From: Micromonospora gifhornensis
GTDB taxonomy: Bacteria > Actinomycetota > Actinomycetes > Mycobacteriales > Micromonosporaceae
Length of the DNA: 64,000 bases
Direction: 5' to 3'
Assembly: GCF_016863515.1 (NCBI RefSeq)
Contig: NZ_BOPA01000003.1
Coordinates: 124,001-188,000 of the forward strand
A program made the translations under genes and the position numbers. The notes beneath the pieces were generated by a model. That model saw only the letters and a list, made by a program, of their open reading frames with translations. It had not been told where the DNA came from and made no database searches. Numbering within the stretch: the first letter of the stretch is position 1; each line of letters starts with the position of its first letter. Below are positions 7,871 to 19,805 of this stretch, in pieces.

Positions 7871-9382
7871 GTGGACGGCAGCGAGACCGGTTGGGGGCGG
7901 CCCGCTGAGCCGGCACCGCGGTGGCGGGCCCTGCTCGACCGAGCCCGCCTCGGCGGTCGCGGCGCTGAGCAGGCATCGACCGACCGGCAGGCCGAGGAAC
8001 CGCCACCGCCGACCGAGCCGCTCCCGCGCCGCACGTCGGGCTCCGGCTACTCGGGGCGTGCCACGGCCGCGGGCCCACCGATGGATCGGGCGTACGGTGC
8101 CGAACCGGGCTACCGCGCCGAGGCGGGCTACCGGCTCGACGCCGCCCGCCCGGCCCCACAGACGTACCGCGGTCAACCGGGATACCAGCCGGAGCAGCCG
8201 GCCTATCCGCAGGTGCCGGAGCCACGTCGACCGGAGCCGGTGGAGTCGCGGTACACCCTGCTGGACAACGGTTACCGGCATGCCGCCCCGCCGATCGACT
8301 CCCGCTACGCCCTGCTGGACAACGGCTACCAGCCGCCCGCCCCGGCACCCGCGCCGCCGCTGCTGCCCGGTCCACCCGCGCCTCCTGCGCATCCGGGCCC
8401 TTCTGCGCATCCGGGCCCTTCTGCGCATCCGGGACCTCCTGCGCATCCAACGCCTTCTGGGTATCCGGGGCCTCCTGCGCCGCAAGGGCCCGCAGGGTCC
8501 CCGGCGGCGGTCGCGTCGGCCACGGTGGCCGGTCGCCCCGGGCGGATCGAATGGCGGGCGCAGAACGTCGAGAACGAGTGGGATCGCGCCGCCGCCGTGC
8601 TGCGCAAGGACCTGGGCACGCCGCGGGTGATCGCCTTTGCCAATCCCAAGGGCGGCGTGCACAAGACCACCGCCACCGTGCTGGGCGCGGCAACCATCGG
8701 CAGCGTACGCGGACGCGGCGTACTGGCCTGGGACGACAACGAGTTGCGGGGCACCCTCGGGCTGCGCGCCGGCAGCGCCCGCCACGCCCGGACCATCCGG
8801 CATCTGGTCTCCGACCTGGTGCAGATCGAGATCCGGGAGGGCAATGACCTGCTGGAGGCCCTCGACGACTACCTGCGGCACGCCTCCGACGGGTCGTACG
8901 ATGTGCTCGCCGGTGAGGAGAGCCCCCGGTTCGCCCAGCGGTTGGACCAGTTCACCGTCAAGCGGGTACTGGAACTGCTCCGGCGCACCCACGACGTGAT
9001 CTGCGTGGACACCGGCAACAACGTGGAGAGCCCGAACTGGCGTACGGTGATGCACGCCGCCGACCAGCTGGTGGTCACCACGGTGCCGCGCGAGGACGCC
9101 GCGTTCAGCGCGGACTGGATGCTCGATCTGCTGCACTCCGAGGGCATGGGTGAGCTGGCCGACAATGCGGTGACCCTGATCTCCTGCCCCACGCCGGGGC
9201 GGCTGCCGCTGCAGAACGACCTGGAGAAGCACTTCGCCACCCGTACCCGTGCGGTGGCCGTGGTGCCCTACGACCCGGCCCTGGAGACCGGCTCCTCGAT
9301 CGAGTATCACCAGCTCCAGGCCGAGACCCGACAGGCGTGGATGCAGGCCGCAGCGGTGATGCTGGAGCCGTTCGCCCGTTGA
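7871..9382 (+). CDS. Proline-rich ParA/MinD-like ATPase (EspI-like)
   Basis: A 503-residue protein. About 220 N-terminal residues are a Pro/Ala/Tyr-rich disordered region, including six 6-residue repeats around AHPGPS. The C-terminal domain (about 245-503) is a deviant-Walker ATPase of the ParA/MinD class with NPKGGVHKTTATVLGAATIG, where His replaces the usual second Gly. A downstream VCVDTGNN-type strand and VVTTVPREDA are also present. This layout resembles EspI and other ATPases linked to type VII secretion in mycobacteria. That link is an inference, because no ESX genes adjoin it here. The GTG at 7871 follows GGGGAGG by six bases and is preferred to an upstream in-frame start. Confidence 0.85.
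   Translation: MDGSETGWGRPAEPAPRWRALLDRARLGGRGAEQASTDRQAEEPPPPTEPLPRRTSGSGYSGRATAAGPPMDRAYGAEPGYRAEAGYRLDAARPAPQTYRGQPGYQPEQPAYPQVPEPRRPEPVESRYTLLDNGYRHAAPPIDSRYALLDNGYQPPAPAPAPPLLPGPPAPPAHPGPSAHPGPSAHPGPPAHPTPSGYPGPPAPQGPAGSPAAVASATVAGRPGRIEWRAQNVENEWDRAAAVLRKDLGTPRVIAFANPKGGVHKTTATVLGAATIGSVRGRGVLAWDDNELRGTLGLRAGSARHARTIRHLVSDLVQIEIREGNDLLEALDDYLRHASDGSYDVLAGEESPRFAQRLDQFTVKRVLELLRRTHDVICVDTGNNVESPNWRTVMHAADQLVVTTVPREDAAFSADWMLDLLHSEGMGELADNAVTLISCPTPGRLPLQNDLEKHFATRTRAVAVVPYDPALETGSSIEYHQLQAETRQAWMQAAAVMLEPFAR
8381..8488 (+). repeat. Six tandem 18-bp repeats inside the ParA-like gene
   Basis: Units of the form CCTTCTGCGCATCCGGGC run in phase with the reading frame at 8381, 8399, 8417, 8435, 8453 and 8471. 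They encode the PSAHPG-type hexapeptides of the disordered region. The first three are almost identical and the last two are degenerate, as expected for a slipping coding minisatellite. Confidence 0.85.
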
Positions 9383-9431
9383 GGCGACCACACCGTGTAC
9401 ACCTCGCGTCGGAAGCTGCGAGGATCATCGG

Positions 9432-10376
9432 GTGAGCCCGGAGATCCCCGCCGTCGAACCGCCCGCAGCTGCCTGGCCGGCCGACCCGCAGACCCGCGTC
9501 GACGCACCGCGCCGGACTCTGGCGGTCGGCGGGGCGGCCGTGCTCTGCCTGACCCTGCTCGGTGTGCCGTTGGGGCTGCTGTGGGCGGTGATCTCCCCGG
9601 CCACTCCGGTGATCAAGACCGACAACGGCGCGGTGTACGGCCAGCCTCAGCCGGAGCAGCCGGTCGCCGCTGACGGCTGGTTCAGCCTGCTCGGCCTGGC
9701 CTTCGGGGTGCTCGCCGGGCTCGCCCTGTGGTTCGTGCTGCGCCGTCGCCGGGGCCCGGTCGGGCTGTTCGTGGTGGTGCTCGGCGCGTTGGCCGCCGCG
9801 GTGGTCGCCTGGCAGGTCGGTCGGCGGGTCGGGTTGAGCACGTACGAACGTCTGCTGGAGACCGCGCCGGCGGGCACCGCCTTCACCAAGCCCGCCGACC
9901 TGCGGGCCGGTGGGATCGATCTGTTCCTCGGCGTGCTGCCGGTGCCGCACGGCAACCTGCTCCTGCCGGCGTTCGGCGCCGCGGTGACGTACACCCTGCT
10001 GGCCGGGTGGTCGCGGTGGCCGTCGCTGCGCCCCGAGCCGGAGCCCGACATGGCCCTGCCGTACCCGGCGGCCGGCTACCCGCCGGGCGTATACGGACCG
10101 GCACCCTGGCCGGCCGTGCCGGGCGCGGGAGGTGGCTACCCGCCCGCCGGACCCGGCGTCGGCCCGGGTGGTTTCGGTCCGGGCGGGCCGGGTGGGCTCA
10201 GCCCGGAGTCGGCCGGGCCGAATGGGATCAGTCCGGGGGCGGTCGGGCCGAACGGGTTCGGTCCGGAGTCGGCGGGGGCGGACGGGGTCAGTTCGGGGCG
10301 GGCGGGGGCGTGGCCAGCTCCGCCAGCGGCACCGGAACCGCCCGCACCTGGCGCAGCAGAGCCGCCTCGCGGTTGA
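9432..10376 (+). CDS. Integral membrane protein with Gly/Pro-rich tail
   Basis: A 314-residue protein with four predicted membrane helices: about residues 34-55, 83-102, 108-125 and 173-192. Family unknown; the layout resembles DUF2567-like actinobacterial membrane proteins, but I cannot confirm that. From about residue 215 to the end it is a repetitive Gly/Pro/Ser tail with recurring G-P-E-S-A-G and GPNGxSPG motifs. The last 89 bases run into the convergent LON-domain gene, so the tail shares DNA with the antisense gene. The GTG at 9432 is the first good start after the ParA-like gene. The membrane part is probably real, and the exact end may be a read-through extension. Confidence 0.72.
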   Translation: MSPEIPAVEPPAAAWPADPQTRVDAPRRTLAVGGAAVLCLTLLGVPLGLLWAVISPATPVIKTDNGAVYGQPQPEQPVAADGWFSLLGLAFGVLAGLALWFVLRRRRGPVGLFVVVLGALAAAVVAWQVGRRVGLSTYERLLETAPAGTAFTKPADLRAGGIDLFLGVLPVPHGNLLLPAFGAAVTYTLLAGWSRWPSLRPEPEPDMALPYPAAGYPPGVYGPAPWPAVPGAGGGYPPAGPGVGPGGFGPGGPGGLSPESAGPNGISPGAVGPNGFGPESAGADGVSSGRAGAWPAPPAAPEPPAPGAAEPPRG

Positions 10377-10989
10377 GCAGGGTCAGCTCGGCGCGCAGCC
10401 GGGCCGCCGTGTCGTCGATCGCGAGCAGCCGCTGCCGGTCCGCCACGCTCAGCGCCGCGGTCGCGGCCACCAGGTGGGAGAGCACGGTCGGATCCTCCGG
10501 CAGCTGTTCGGTCAGCTGACCGGCCTCGGGACGCATCAGGCCGAGGTACTGCCGGAATACGGCGATCACCCGCGCCGCCAAACTGTTTGCCGCCTCGTCC
10601 GGACCGGTCGGCTCGGGCAGCCAGCTCACCTCGGCGGTCAGGTACGGCGCGGCCTGGCGGTCGAGCTGTTCGACGCGGAACCGGCGTCGCCCCACGGTGA
10701 CGATGTCGAAGCCGCCGTCGGCCAACTCGGTGACCTGCCTGAGCTCGGCGGTGCAACCCACCTCGTGCAGCGTCACCTCCCCGTTGCCCGCGACGACCCG
10801 GCCGGGGGCGGGTGCCACCTCCCAGCCGCTGCGGATGGCCACCACCCCGAACTCGCGTGGCGCCCCCTCGGGCAGCTGCATGAGGTGCCGGATCAGGGCG
10901 CGGTAACGCTCCTCGAAGATGTGCAGCGGCAGCACCAGCCCGGGAAAGAGCACCGTGGCGAGCGGGAACACCGGCAGCCGTGCGGTCAC
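10288..10989 (-). CDS. LON substrate-binding domain protein
   Basis: A 233-residue protein that consists of the Lon N-terminal substrate-binding domain alone. It begins with the hallmark ARLPVFPLATVLFPGLVLPLHIFEERYRAL; further features are EFGVVAI, GCTAELRQVTEL and a C-terminal helical bundle. There is no AAA ATPase or protease domain, as in other stand-alone LON-domain proteins of actinobacteria. The GTG at 10989 puts the domain motif at the N-terminus; an ATG at 11037 would add sixteen residues. Its 3' end overlaps the convergent membrane-protein gene by 89 bases. It lies back-to-back with the his operon, and the 107-base gap probably holds both promoters. Confidence 0.88.
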   Translation of the reverse strand: MTARLPVFPLATVLFPGLVLPLHIFEERYRALIRHLMQLPEGAPREFGVVAIRSGWEVAPAPGRVVAGNGEVTLHEVGCTAELRQVTELADGGFDIVTVGRRRFRVEQLDRQAAPYLTAEVSWLPEPTGPDEAANSLAARVIAVFRQYLGLMRPEAGQLTEQLPEDPTVLSHLVAATAALSVADRQRLLAIDDTAARLRAELTLLNREAALLRQVRAVPVPLAELATPPPAPN

Positions 10990-11096
10990 GGAATCGAGGG
11001 TAGCCGCACCGGCGCGGTGACGAGTGTTCCGGCTCACCGTCCCGGCCTACGGGCGGCGCGGGCCGCCGCCCTGACGGGCCGCCTAGACTCGCAGGG

Positions 11097-14199
<3,103 letters not shown>

Positions 14200-14224
14200 C
14201 GGCCGCCGGGCGGTACGGGCGGGG

Positions 14225-14407
14225 GTGGCGCCGGTGAGCGGGGTGCTGCCGACGCTGCTGCTGATCTTCGCCGGGGTGCTGGTGGGTGGGACGTGGTCCC
14301 TGCACCGGCAGGGCGCACCGCGTGGCGCGGTGGTGGTCACCGCGCTGCTGGCGGTGCTGGCCACCGTCGCCGGGGTGCTGTGGTTGCTGCCCGGGGAGGG
14401 ATCGTGA
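14225..14407 (+). CDS. Small membrane protein inside the his operon
   Basis: A 60-residue protein with two hydrophobic helices (about residues 5-24 and 34-54), a short basic loop between them, and no recognisable family. It lies between hisB and hisH, 25 bases after hisB, and its TGA overlaps the hisH GTG start (GTGA at 14404-14407). That translational coupling argues it is expressed. GTG start at 14225, with a second in-frame GTG at 14234 possible. It has no known role in histidine synthesis. Confidence 0.7.
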   Translation: MAPVSGVLPTLLLIFAGVLVGGTWSLHRQGAPRGAVVVTALLAVLATVAGVLWLLPGEGS

Positions 14408-15057
14408 CGGATCAGCGCACCTCCCGTCGTCGGATCGTGGTGCTGGACTACGGCTCGGGCAACCTGCGTTCCGCCGAGCGGGCCCTGGCCGCCGCCGGTG
14501 CCGACGTGACGGTCACCGACGACCTGGTCGCCGCGGCCGACGCCGACGGTCTGGTGGTGCCCGGCGTCGGTGCCTTCGCCGCCTGCATGGCCGGCATCGA
14601 GGCGCTCGGCGCCGGCCCGGTGATCGCCGGGCGGGTCGCCGCCGGCCGTCCGGTGCTGGGCATCTGCGTGGGCATGCAGATCCTCTTCGAGTCCGGCGAC
14701 GAACACGGTGTGATCACCAAGGGGCTGGGGCTGCTGCCGGGCAACGTGACGCGGTTGCCCGCCGCCCGGCTGCCGCACATGGGCTGGAACACCGTCGCGC
14801 CGCCGGTGGGCTCGGTGCTGTTCGCCGGGTTGCCGGCCGACAGCCGGTTCTACTTCGTGCACTCGTACGCCGTCTGCGACCCCACCGCACTGCTCGCGGC
14901 CGGGGCCCGGGTCACCACCGCCCACCACGACGCCGATTTCGTCGCCGCGGTGGAGCGGGGGCCCCTGTCGGCCGCCCAGTTCCACCCGGAGAAGTCCGCC
15001 GAGACCGGTGCCACGTTGCTGCGCAACTGGCTGGACACCGTACCCACCGATGGCTGA
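14404..15057 (+). CDS. hisH: Imidazole glycerol phosphate synthase, glutaminase subunit
   Basis: A 217-residue class I glutamine amidotransferase that feeds ammonia to HisF. It has VVLDYGSGNLRSAERAL near the N-terminus, the oxyanion-hole stretch VPGVGAF, the nucleophile Cys in VLGICVGMQILFE (about residue 84), and the catalytic His-Glu pair in QFHPEKS (about residue 196). The frame is open upstream, but the GTG at 14404 overlaps the preceding small gene and gives the family N-terminus. HisF lies two genes downstream. Confidence 0.96.
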   Translation: MTDQRTSRRRIVVLDYGSGNLRSAERALAAAGADVTVTDDLVAAADADGLVVPGVGAFAACMAGIEALGAGPVIAGRVAAGRPVLGICVGMQILFESGDEHGVITKGLGLLPGNVTRLPAARLPHMGWNTVAPPVGSVLFAGLPADSRFYFVHSYAVCDPTALLAAGARVTTAHHDADFVAAVERGPLSAAQFHPEKSAETGATLLRNWLDTVPTDG

Positions 15058-15108
15058 CCCGAACGGCCGGCCGGTCGGGTCCGACGGCCGGGTGCCGCGG
15101 AGGTCGCG

Positions 15109-15432
15109 GTGAGCAAGGAGCGAGCCCGCCGCCGTGCGGCCCGGGAGGCGGAGGCGGCGCGCCGACGGGTGGCCCGGGAACGGGCGCTGGCCCGCCGGGC
15201 CCGACGCCGGGCACTGATCCGGCGGATGGTGCCGACCGTACGACGGGGCCGGACGGGACGTCTGTTGAGGTACTCGCGCCGTGAACGGGCCACCATCGTG
15301 GCGCTGACCCTGGCCGCGATCGCGCTGATCTGGGTGCTCGTGCCCGACCTGGCGCTGCGCGTCGTGTTGATCGTGCTGTTGCTGCTCGTACTGCCGGTGA
15401 TCGTGGTGGTCGCCCTGGACCGCCGTTCCTGA
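15109..15432 (+). CDS. Small basic membrane protein inside the his operon
   Basis: A 107-residue protein. Its first about 60 residues are strongly basic (Arg/Ala-rich, helical) and two close hydrophobic segments follow (about 63-80 and 85-102). The positive-inside rule puts the basic part in the cytoplasm, where it could bind nucleic acid or lipid head groups. GTG start at 15109 after a GCGGAGG stretch. It lies between hisH and priA, so it is co-transcribed with the his genes, but no function can be assigned. Confidence 0.68.
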   Translation: MSKERARRRAAREAEAARRRVARERALARRARRRALIRRMVPTVRRGRTGRLLRYSRRERATIVALTLAAIALIWVLVPDLALRVVLIVLLLLVLPVIVVVALDRRS

Positions 15433-15451
15433 TCTGGAAGGACAAAGACAC

Positions 15452-16177
15452 GTGAGCCTCACTCTGTTGCCCGCCGTGGACGTCGCCGACGGCCAGGCCG
15501 TCCGGCTCGTGCAGGGCGCCGCCGGCAGCGAGACCACCTACGGCGACCCGCTGGAGGCCGCCCTGGCGTGGCAGCGGGACGGGGCCGAGTGGATTCACCT
15601 GGTCGACCTGGACGCGGCGTTCGGCCGGGGCTCCAACGCCGACCTGCTCGCCGAGGTGGTGCGCCGCCTCGACGTGCAGGTGGAGTTGTCCGGTGGCATC
15701 CGCGACGACGCCTCCCTGCGTGCCGCCCTGGCCACCGGGGCGACCCGGGTGAACATCGGCACCGCCGCCCTGGAGGATCCGCAGTGGTGTGACCGGATCT
15801 GCGGCGAGTACGGCGACCGCGTCGCGATCGGTCTGGACGTGCGGGGACGAACCCTGGCCGCCCGGGGCTGGACCCGCGACGGCGGCGACCTGTACGAGGT
15901 GCTGGAGCGGCTCGACAAGGCCGGTGCCGCCCGCTACGTGGTCACCGACATCACCAAGGACGGCACCATGCGCGGGCCGAACCTGGACCTGCTGCGGGAG
16001 GTGTGCGCCCGCACCGACGCGCCGGTGATCGCCTCCGGCGGTGTCTCGACGCTTGACGACCTGCGTGCGCTGGCCACCCTGGAACCGATCGGCGTCGAGG
16101 GCGTGATCGCCGGGAAGGCGCTCTACGCCGGCGCCTTCACCGTCGCGGAGGCCCTGCGGGCCCTCGCCGAGCAGTGA
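15452..16177 (+). CDS. priA: Phosphoribosyl isomerase A (HisA/TrpF bifunctional)
   Basis: A 241-residue TIM-barrel isomerase. It has [18 protein letters not shown], a catalytic Asp at about residue 10, [24 protein letters not shown], the second catalytic Asp in [16 protein letters not shown] (about residue 172), and [14 protein letters not shown]. Actinobacterial HisA proteins (PriA) isomerise both ProFAR and phosphoribosyl-anthranilate, replacing TrpF. The trp locus here has no trpF, which fits. The GTG at 15452 follows GGAAGGACAAAG. Dual activity is family knowledge plus context, not visible directly in the sequence. Confidence 0.95.
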   Translation: MSLTLLPAVDVADGQAVRLVQGAAGSETTYGDPLEAALAWQRDGAEWIHLVDLDAAFGRGSNADLLAEVVRRLDVQVELSGGIRDDASLRAALATGATRVNIGTAALEDPQWCDRICGEYGDRVAIGLDVRGRTLAARGWTRDGGDLYEVLERLDKAGAARYVVTDITKDGTMRGPNLDLLREVCARTDAPVIASGGVSTLDDLRALATLEPIGVEGVIAGKALYAGAFTVAEALRALAEQ

Positions 16178-16187
16178 GGACAGTGTC

Positions 16188-16955
16188 ATGACGGTGGCGG
16201 TACGGGTGATCCCCTGCCTCGACGTGGACGCGGGGCGGGTGGTCAAGGGCGTCAACTTCCTCGATCTGCGTGACGCCGGTGACCCGGTCGAGTTGGCGGC
16301 GGCCTACGACCGGGCCGGCGCGGACGAGTTGACCTTCCTCGACGTGACCGCCTCGTCAAGTGACCGGGGCACCATGCTGGACGTGGTACGGCGTACCGCC
16401 GAGTCGGTCTTCATCCCGTTGACCGTCGGCGGTGGCGTGCGGGCGGTCGCGGACGTGGACACCCTGCTGCGCGCCGGTGCCGACAAGGTCGGGGTGAACA
16501 CCGCGGCGATCGCCCGGCCCGAGTTGATCGCCGAGATCGCCGACCGGTTCGGTCGGCAGGTGCTGGTGCTCTCGCTTGACGTGCGCCGGGCCCCGGCCGG
16601 CACCACCCCGAGCGGCTTCGAGGTCACCACGCACGGCGGCCGGCGCGGCACCGGGCTGGATGCCGTGCAGTGGGCGCAGCGGGTCGCGGAGTTGGGTGCC
16701 GGTGAGATCCTGCTCAACTCCATGGACGCCGACGGCACCAAGGCCGGCTTCGACCTCGAACTGATCGGCGCGGTACGCCGGGTGGTGGACGTGCCCGTGG
16801 TGGCCAGCGGCGGCGCCGGCGAGGTGGCGCACTTCCCGCCGGCGATCGGTGCCGGTGCCGACGCGGTGCTGGCCGCCAGCGTCTTCCACTTCGGTGAGCT
16901 GACCGTCGGCGAGGTCAAGGACGCGCTGCGGACGGCGGGTCACCCGGTCCGCTGA
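16188..16955 (+). CDS. hisF: Imidazole glycerol phosphate synthase, cyclase subunit
   Basis: A 255-residue TIM-barrel cyclase. It has [18 protein letters not shown] with the catalytic Asp11 equivalent, [44 protein letters not shown] with the second catalytic Asp (about residue 131-185 region), and VVASGGAGE. It closes the imidazole ring using ammonia from HisH. The ATG at 16188 lies 10 bases after priA. This is the last his gene in the run; hisI is encoded at 32 kb and hisG/hisE are outside the window. Confidence 0.97.
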   Translation: MTVAVRVIPCLDVDAGRVVKGVNFLDLRDAGDPVELAAAYDRAGADELTFLDVTASSSDRGTMLDVVRRTAESVFIPLTVGGGVRAVADVDTLLRAGADKVGVNTAAIARPELIAEIADRFGRQVLVLSLDVRRAPAGTTPSGFEVTTHGGRRGTGLDAVQWAQRVAELGAGEILLNSMDADGTKAGFDLELIGAVRRVVDVPVVASGGAGEVAHFPPAIGAGADAVLAASVFHFGELTVGEVKDALRTAGHPVR

Positions 16956-16971
16956 CGCCCTGCGCGGTCGG

Positions 16972-17433
16972 TCAGCTGCGCCCGGAGTGGCCCTCGGGGG
17001 ACTGCCGGGGCATCGGGATGGTCCGCACCAGATATTCCTGCACTGCGGCGGCGTGCTCGGCTTCGTCCAGGTGCCATTCGGCGGTGCCCGGCGCGTGCCG
17101 GCGGTCGAGCACGTTCTGCACGGTGTCGACAGTGGTGGCCAGCCCGGCGGTGGGTCGGGACCGCCAGAGCCGCTCACCGGCCGGGGTGATCCGGAACCAG
17201 CCGTCGGCGACGTCGACGAGGCCGGCGCCGAGCAGCCGCCGGATCGCCTCTTCGATGTCGTGCCGTTCGGGGATGCTCTGGTCGAGATGGTCGGCGGTGG
17301 AGAGCACGTCGGCCAGGCGTACGCCCTCGGGGCGGCGGGTGGTCGGAGACCGCCGGTGCCGCCCCGCGCCGCTGGCGATCACCAACGAGACGAAGATCCA
17401 TGCATCCGTCCGGCGCCAGGCGTTCTCCCCCAT
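16972..17433 (-). CDS. Hypothetical protein, winged-helix-like
   Basis: A 153-residue protein of unknown function convergent with hisF. It opens MGENAWRRTDAWIFVSLVIA and then has a helical region resembling a winged helix (about residues 45-100, with DIEEAIRRLLGAGLVDVADGWFRITPAGERLW), a pattern common in small DNA-binding or PadR-like proteins. The C-terminal part contains HLDEAEHAAAVQEYLV. I chose the ATG at 17433; an in-frame ATG at 17478 would add fifteen residues. DNA binding is only inferred from the residue pattern. Confidence 0.6.
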   Translation of the reverse strand: MGENAWRRTDAWIFVSLVIASGAGRHRRSPTTRRPEGVRLADVLSTADHLDQSIPERHDIEEAIRRLLGAGLVDVADGWFRITPAGERLWRSRPTAGLATTVDTVQNVLDRRHAPGTAEWHLDEAEHAAAVQEYLVRTIPMPRQSPEGHSGRS

Positions 17434-17576
17434 GTGGAGATTCTGCCGTCCGATCGGTGCCATGAAAACACCACCCACCCAAGCGTTACGCCACGTGATG
17501 TGCGGGCTCGAATGGTCGGCGTTGACCTGGGTGTTGCTCGCGGGTGCTCGGCGATGATGGTTGCGTTGAGTGATTG

Positions 17577-18230
17577 TCAGGCGGTCGGGGCCGGCTCGAT
17601 CCGTGGTGTCGTCGTCCCCGGTTGCGGCTCCGGCACGTCGAACCGGGGCAGGAAGAACTGCGCCAGCGGCCCGATGGCCAGCGCGTAGGCGATCGTGCCG
17701 ACGCCGAGTTTGCCGCCCAGCAGCGCGCCCACGGCCAGCACCACGACCTCCATGACGGTACGGACCAGGCGCAGCGAACGGCCGGGTCGGCGGGCGGTGA
17801 AGCCGGTCATCAGCCCGTCACGGGGACCGGGCCCGAGGCGGGCGCCGAGGTAGAGGGCGGTGGCCATGCCGTTGCCCACGATCCCGGCGGTCAGCAGGGC
17901 GATCTGGGCGGCGAGCGGCTCCACAGGTGGCAGCAGGGCCAGGGTCAGGTCGACCGCCAGGCCGACCACGACGGCATTGGCGAGGGTGCCGATGCCGGGC
18001 CGTTGCCGCAGCGGTATCCAGGCCAGCAGGACCAGCAGGCCGACGGCGATGACCACCGTGCCCATGCTGAGTCCGGTGAGTCGGGACACGCCCTGGTGGA
18101 ACACGTCCCACGGGTTCAGGCCGAGTTCGGAGCGGACCATCAGCGCCATGCTGGCGCCGTAGAGGAGCAGCCCGCCGAAGAGTTGCACCAGGCGTCGGAC
18201 CGGACGGTGGCGCAGGTTGCCAATGAGCAT
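17577..18230 (-). CDS. YczE/YitT-type membrane protein
   Basis: A 217-residue integral membrane protein with five hydrophobic segments. It has the family hallmarks LGGLLLYGASMALMVRSELGLNPWDVFHQG near the N-terminus and GPGPRDGLMTG near residue 140. Its substrate is unknown, although it has been proposed to be a transporter. The gene is divergent from a MocR-type regulator, the YczE-YczR pairing seen in many Gram-positive bacteria, and the regulator probably controls it from direct repeats in the gap. I chose the ATG at 18230 (MLIGNLRHRP); an ATG at 18275 would add fifteen residues and overlap the repeats. Confidence 0.82.
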   Translation of the reverse strand: MLIGNLRHRPVRRLVQLFGGLLLYGASMALMVRSELGLNPWDVFHQGVSRLTGLSMGTVVIAVGLLVLLAWIPLRQRPGIGTLANAVVVGLAVDLTLALLPPVEPLAAQIALLTAGIVGNGMATALYLGARLGPGPRDGLMTGFTARRPGRSLRLVRTVMEVVVLAVGALLGGKLGVGTIAYALAIGPLAQFFLPRFDVPEPQPGTTTPRIEPAPTA

Positions 18231-18248
18231 CACGCATGCCACCCTAGG

Positions 18249-18281
18249 GGCCAATTCGCGCCTTTGAAGAGCCAATATTCG
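18249..18281. promoter_or_regulatory. Direct-repeat operator candidate between yczE and yczR
   Basis: GGCCAATTCG (18249-18258) and AGCCAATATTCG (18270-18281) share GCCAAT with a 21-base period, two helical turns. A related CCCAATTGGCCC palindrome lies just inside the regulator gene at about 18313-18324. MocR/GntR-type regulators often bind direct repeats in divergent promoters, so this is the likely autoregulatory site. Confidence 0.5.
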
Positions 18282-18285
18282 GGGA

Positions 18286-19749
18286 GTGGCTGTGACAAGT
18301 CAGGTGCGGGGAGCCCAATTGGCCCGCCTGCTCGGGCAATGGCATGCGCTCCCGGGCCGTCGACGCAGTCCGGACTACGCCGCGCTGGCCGGTGCCGTAC
18401 GCGGCCTGCTCGCCGACGGTCGGCTACCGCTGGGCGTACGCCTGCCGGCCGAGCGGGACCTGGCCGAGGCGTTGCAGATCAGCCGTACCACTGTCACCGC
18501 CGCCTACCGGGAGTTGCGCGACAGCGGACATCTGGCCAGCCGGCGGGGCGCGGGCAGTTGGACGATGCTGCCCGGTACGCACCGGGTGGCGAGCAACGGG
18601 CTGTGGATCCCGCTGGACGACCGGGAGATGCTCGACCTCGGTGTGGCGGCGCTGGCTGCACCGCCGGAGCTGCTGCCGGCCGCCCGCGCGGCGGCCGAGG
18701 ACCTGCCGCGCTACCTCGGCGGAGCGGGATACCACCCGATCGGGATCATCGAGCTGCGGGAGGCGGTGGCACAGGCGTACGTCGACCGTGGGCTGCCCAC
18801 CTCACCCGACCAGATCATGGTCACCAACGGCACGCAGCACGCGCTGGACCTGGTGCTGCGGCTGGCCCTGGCCCCCGGTGGCAGCGTGCTCGTCGAGTCG
18901 CCGAGCTACCCCAACGCGCTGGCCGCGCTCGCCGCCCGACGGGCTCGGATCACCACCCACGGCCTGTCCGCCGAGCTCGACGGCTGGGACGCCGACCTGA
19001 TGCTCGGTTCGCTGCGCCAGGTGCGCCCGCGCGTCGCGTACCTGATCCCCGACTTCCAGAACCCGACCGGCCATCTGATGCCGGCGGAGCTGCGGGAGCG
19101 GCTGGTGGCCACCGCCCACGCGGTCGGCACCGACCTGGTGATCGACGAGTCCTTCGTGGACCTGTCGCTGGACGACGCCGTGCTGCCGCCGCCGACCGCC
19201 AGCTTCGACCGGCACTCCCGGGTCGTCAGCATCGGCGGCATGAGCAAACCGTTCTGGGGCGGGCTGCGGATCGGCTGGATCCGCGCCTCCGCCCCGCAGG
19301 TGCAGCGGCTGGCCGCCGCCCGGGTGGGCGTCGACATGGCCAGCCCGGTGCTGGACCAACTGGTCGCCGTGCACCTGATGGCCGCCGCGCCGGCCATCGT
19401 GGCCGCTCGGCGGGCGCAGCTGACCGAACAACGCGACGCGTTGCTCGGCGCGCTGGCCGCGCGGCTGCCGGAGTGGCGGGTGAGCGTGCCGCGCGGTGGC
19501 GTCACGCTCTGGGCGGAGCTGGATGGGCCGATCTCCAGCGCCCTGGCGCGGGCGGCCGAGGAGGTCGGCGTACGGCTGGCGCCCGGTCCCCGCTTCGGCC
19601 TGGACGGCACCCTGGAGCGCTTCCTGCGACTGCCCTTCACCCTGCCGTCGGCCGACCTGGTCGAGGCGGTCGGACGGATCGCCGCGGTCCGCTACGACCT
19701 GGACCGGGGCGGGGCGCCCCGCTGGCGGGAGCCGAGCGTCATCGCCTGA
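18286..19749 (+). CDS. MocR-type GntR regulator with aminotransferase domain (YczR-like)
   Basis: A 487-residue regulator. The N-terminal winged helix-turn-helix (about residues 25-95, LPLGVRLPAERDLAEALQISRTTVTAAYREL) is fused to a fold-type I aminotransferase-like effector domain (about 120-480). The PLP-lysine is in IGGMSKPFWGGLRIGW (about residue 321), and the domain also has FQNPTGHLMP and VIDESF motifs. Such proteins sense PLP or amino-PLP adducts and regulate a divergent gene. The partner here is the YczE-type membrane protein, which places it in the YczR group by context. GTG start at 18286. Confidence 0.88.
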   Translation: MAVTSQVRGAQLARLLGQWHALPGRRRSPDYAALAGAVRGLLADGRLPLGVRLPAERDLAEALQISRTTVTAAYRELRDSGHLASRRGAGSWTMLPGTHRVASNGLWIPLDDREMLDLGVAALAAPPELLPAARAAAEDLPRYLGGAGYHPIGIIELREAVAQAYVDRGLPTSPDQIMVTNGTQHALDLVLRLALAPGGSVLVESPSYPNALAALAARRARITTHGLSAELDGWDADLMLGSLRQVRPRVAYLIPDFQNPTGHLMPAELRERLVATAHAVGTDLVIDESFVDLSLDDAVLPPPTASFDRHSRVVSIGGMSKPFWGGLRIGWIRASAPQVQRLAAARVGVDMASPVLDQLVAVHLMAAAPAIVAARRAQLTEQRDALLGALAARLPEWRVSVPRGGVTLWAELDGPISSALARAAEEVGVRLAPGPRFGLDGTLERFLRLPFTLPSADLVEAVGRIAAVRYDLDRGGAPRWREPSVIA

Positions 19750-19805
19750 ACCGGCACCTGTCGATTCGACCCCGCCGCCGCGGCGCGGGCGGGCAGACTG
19801 CCGAG

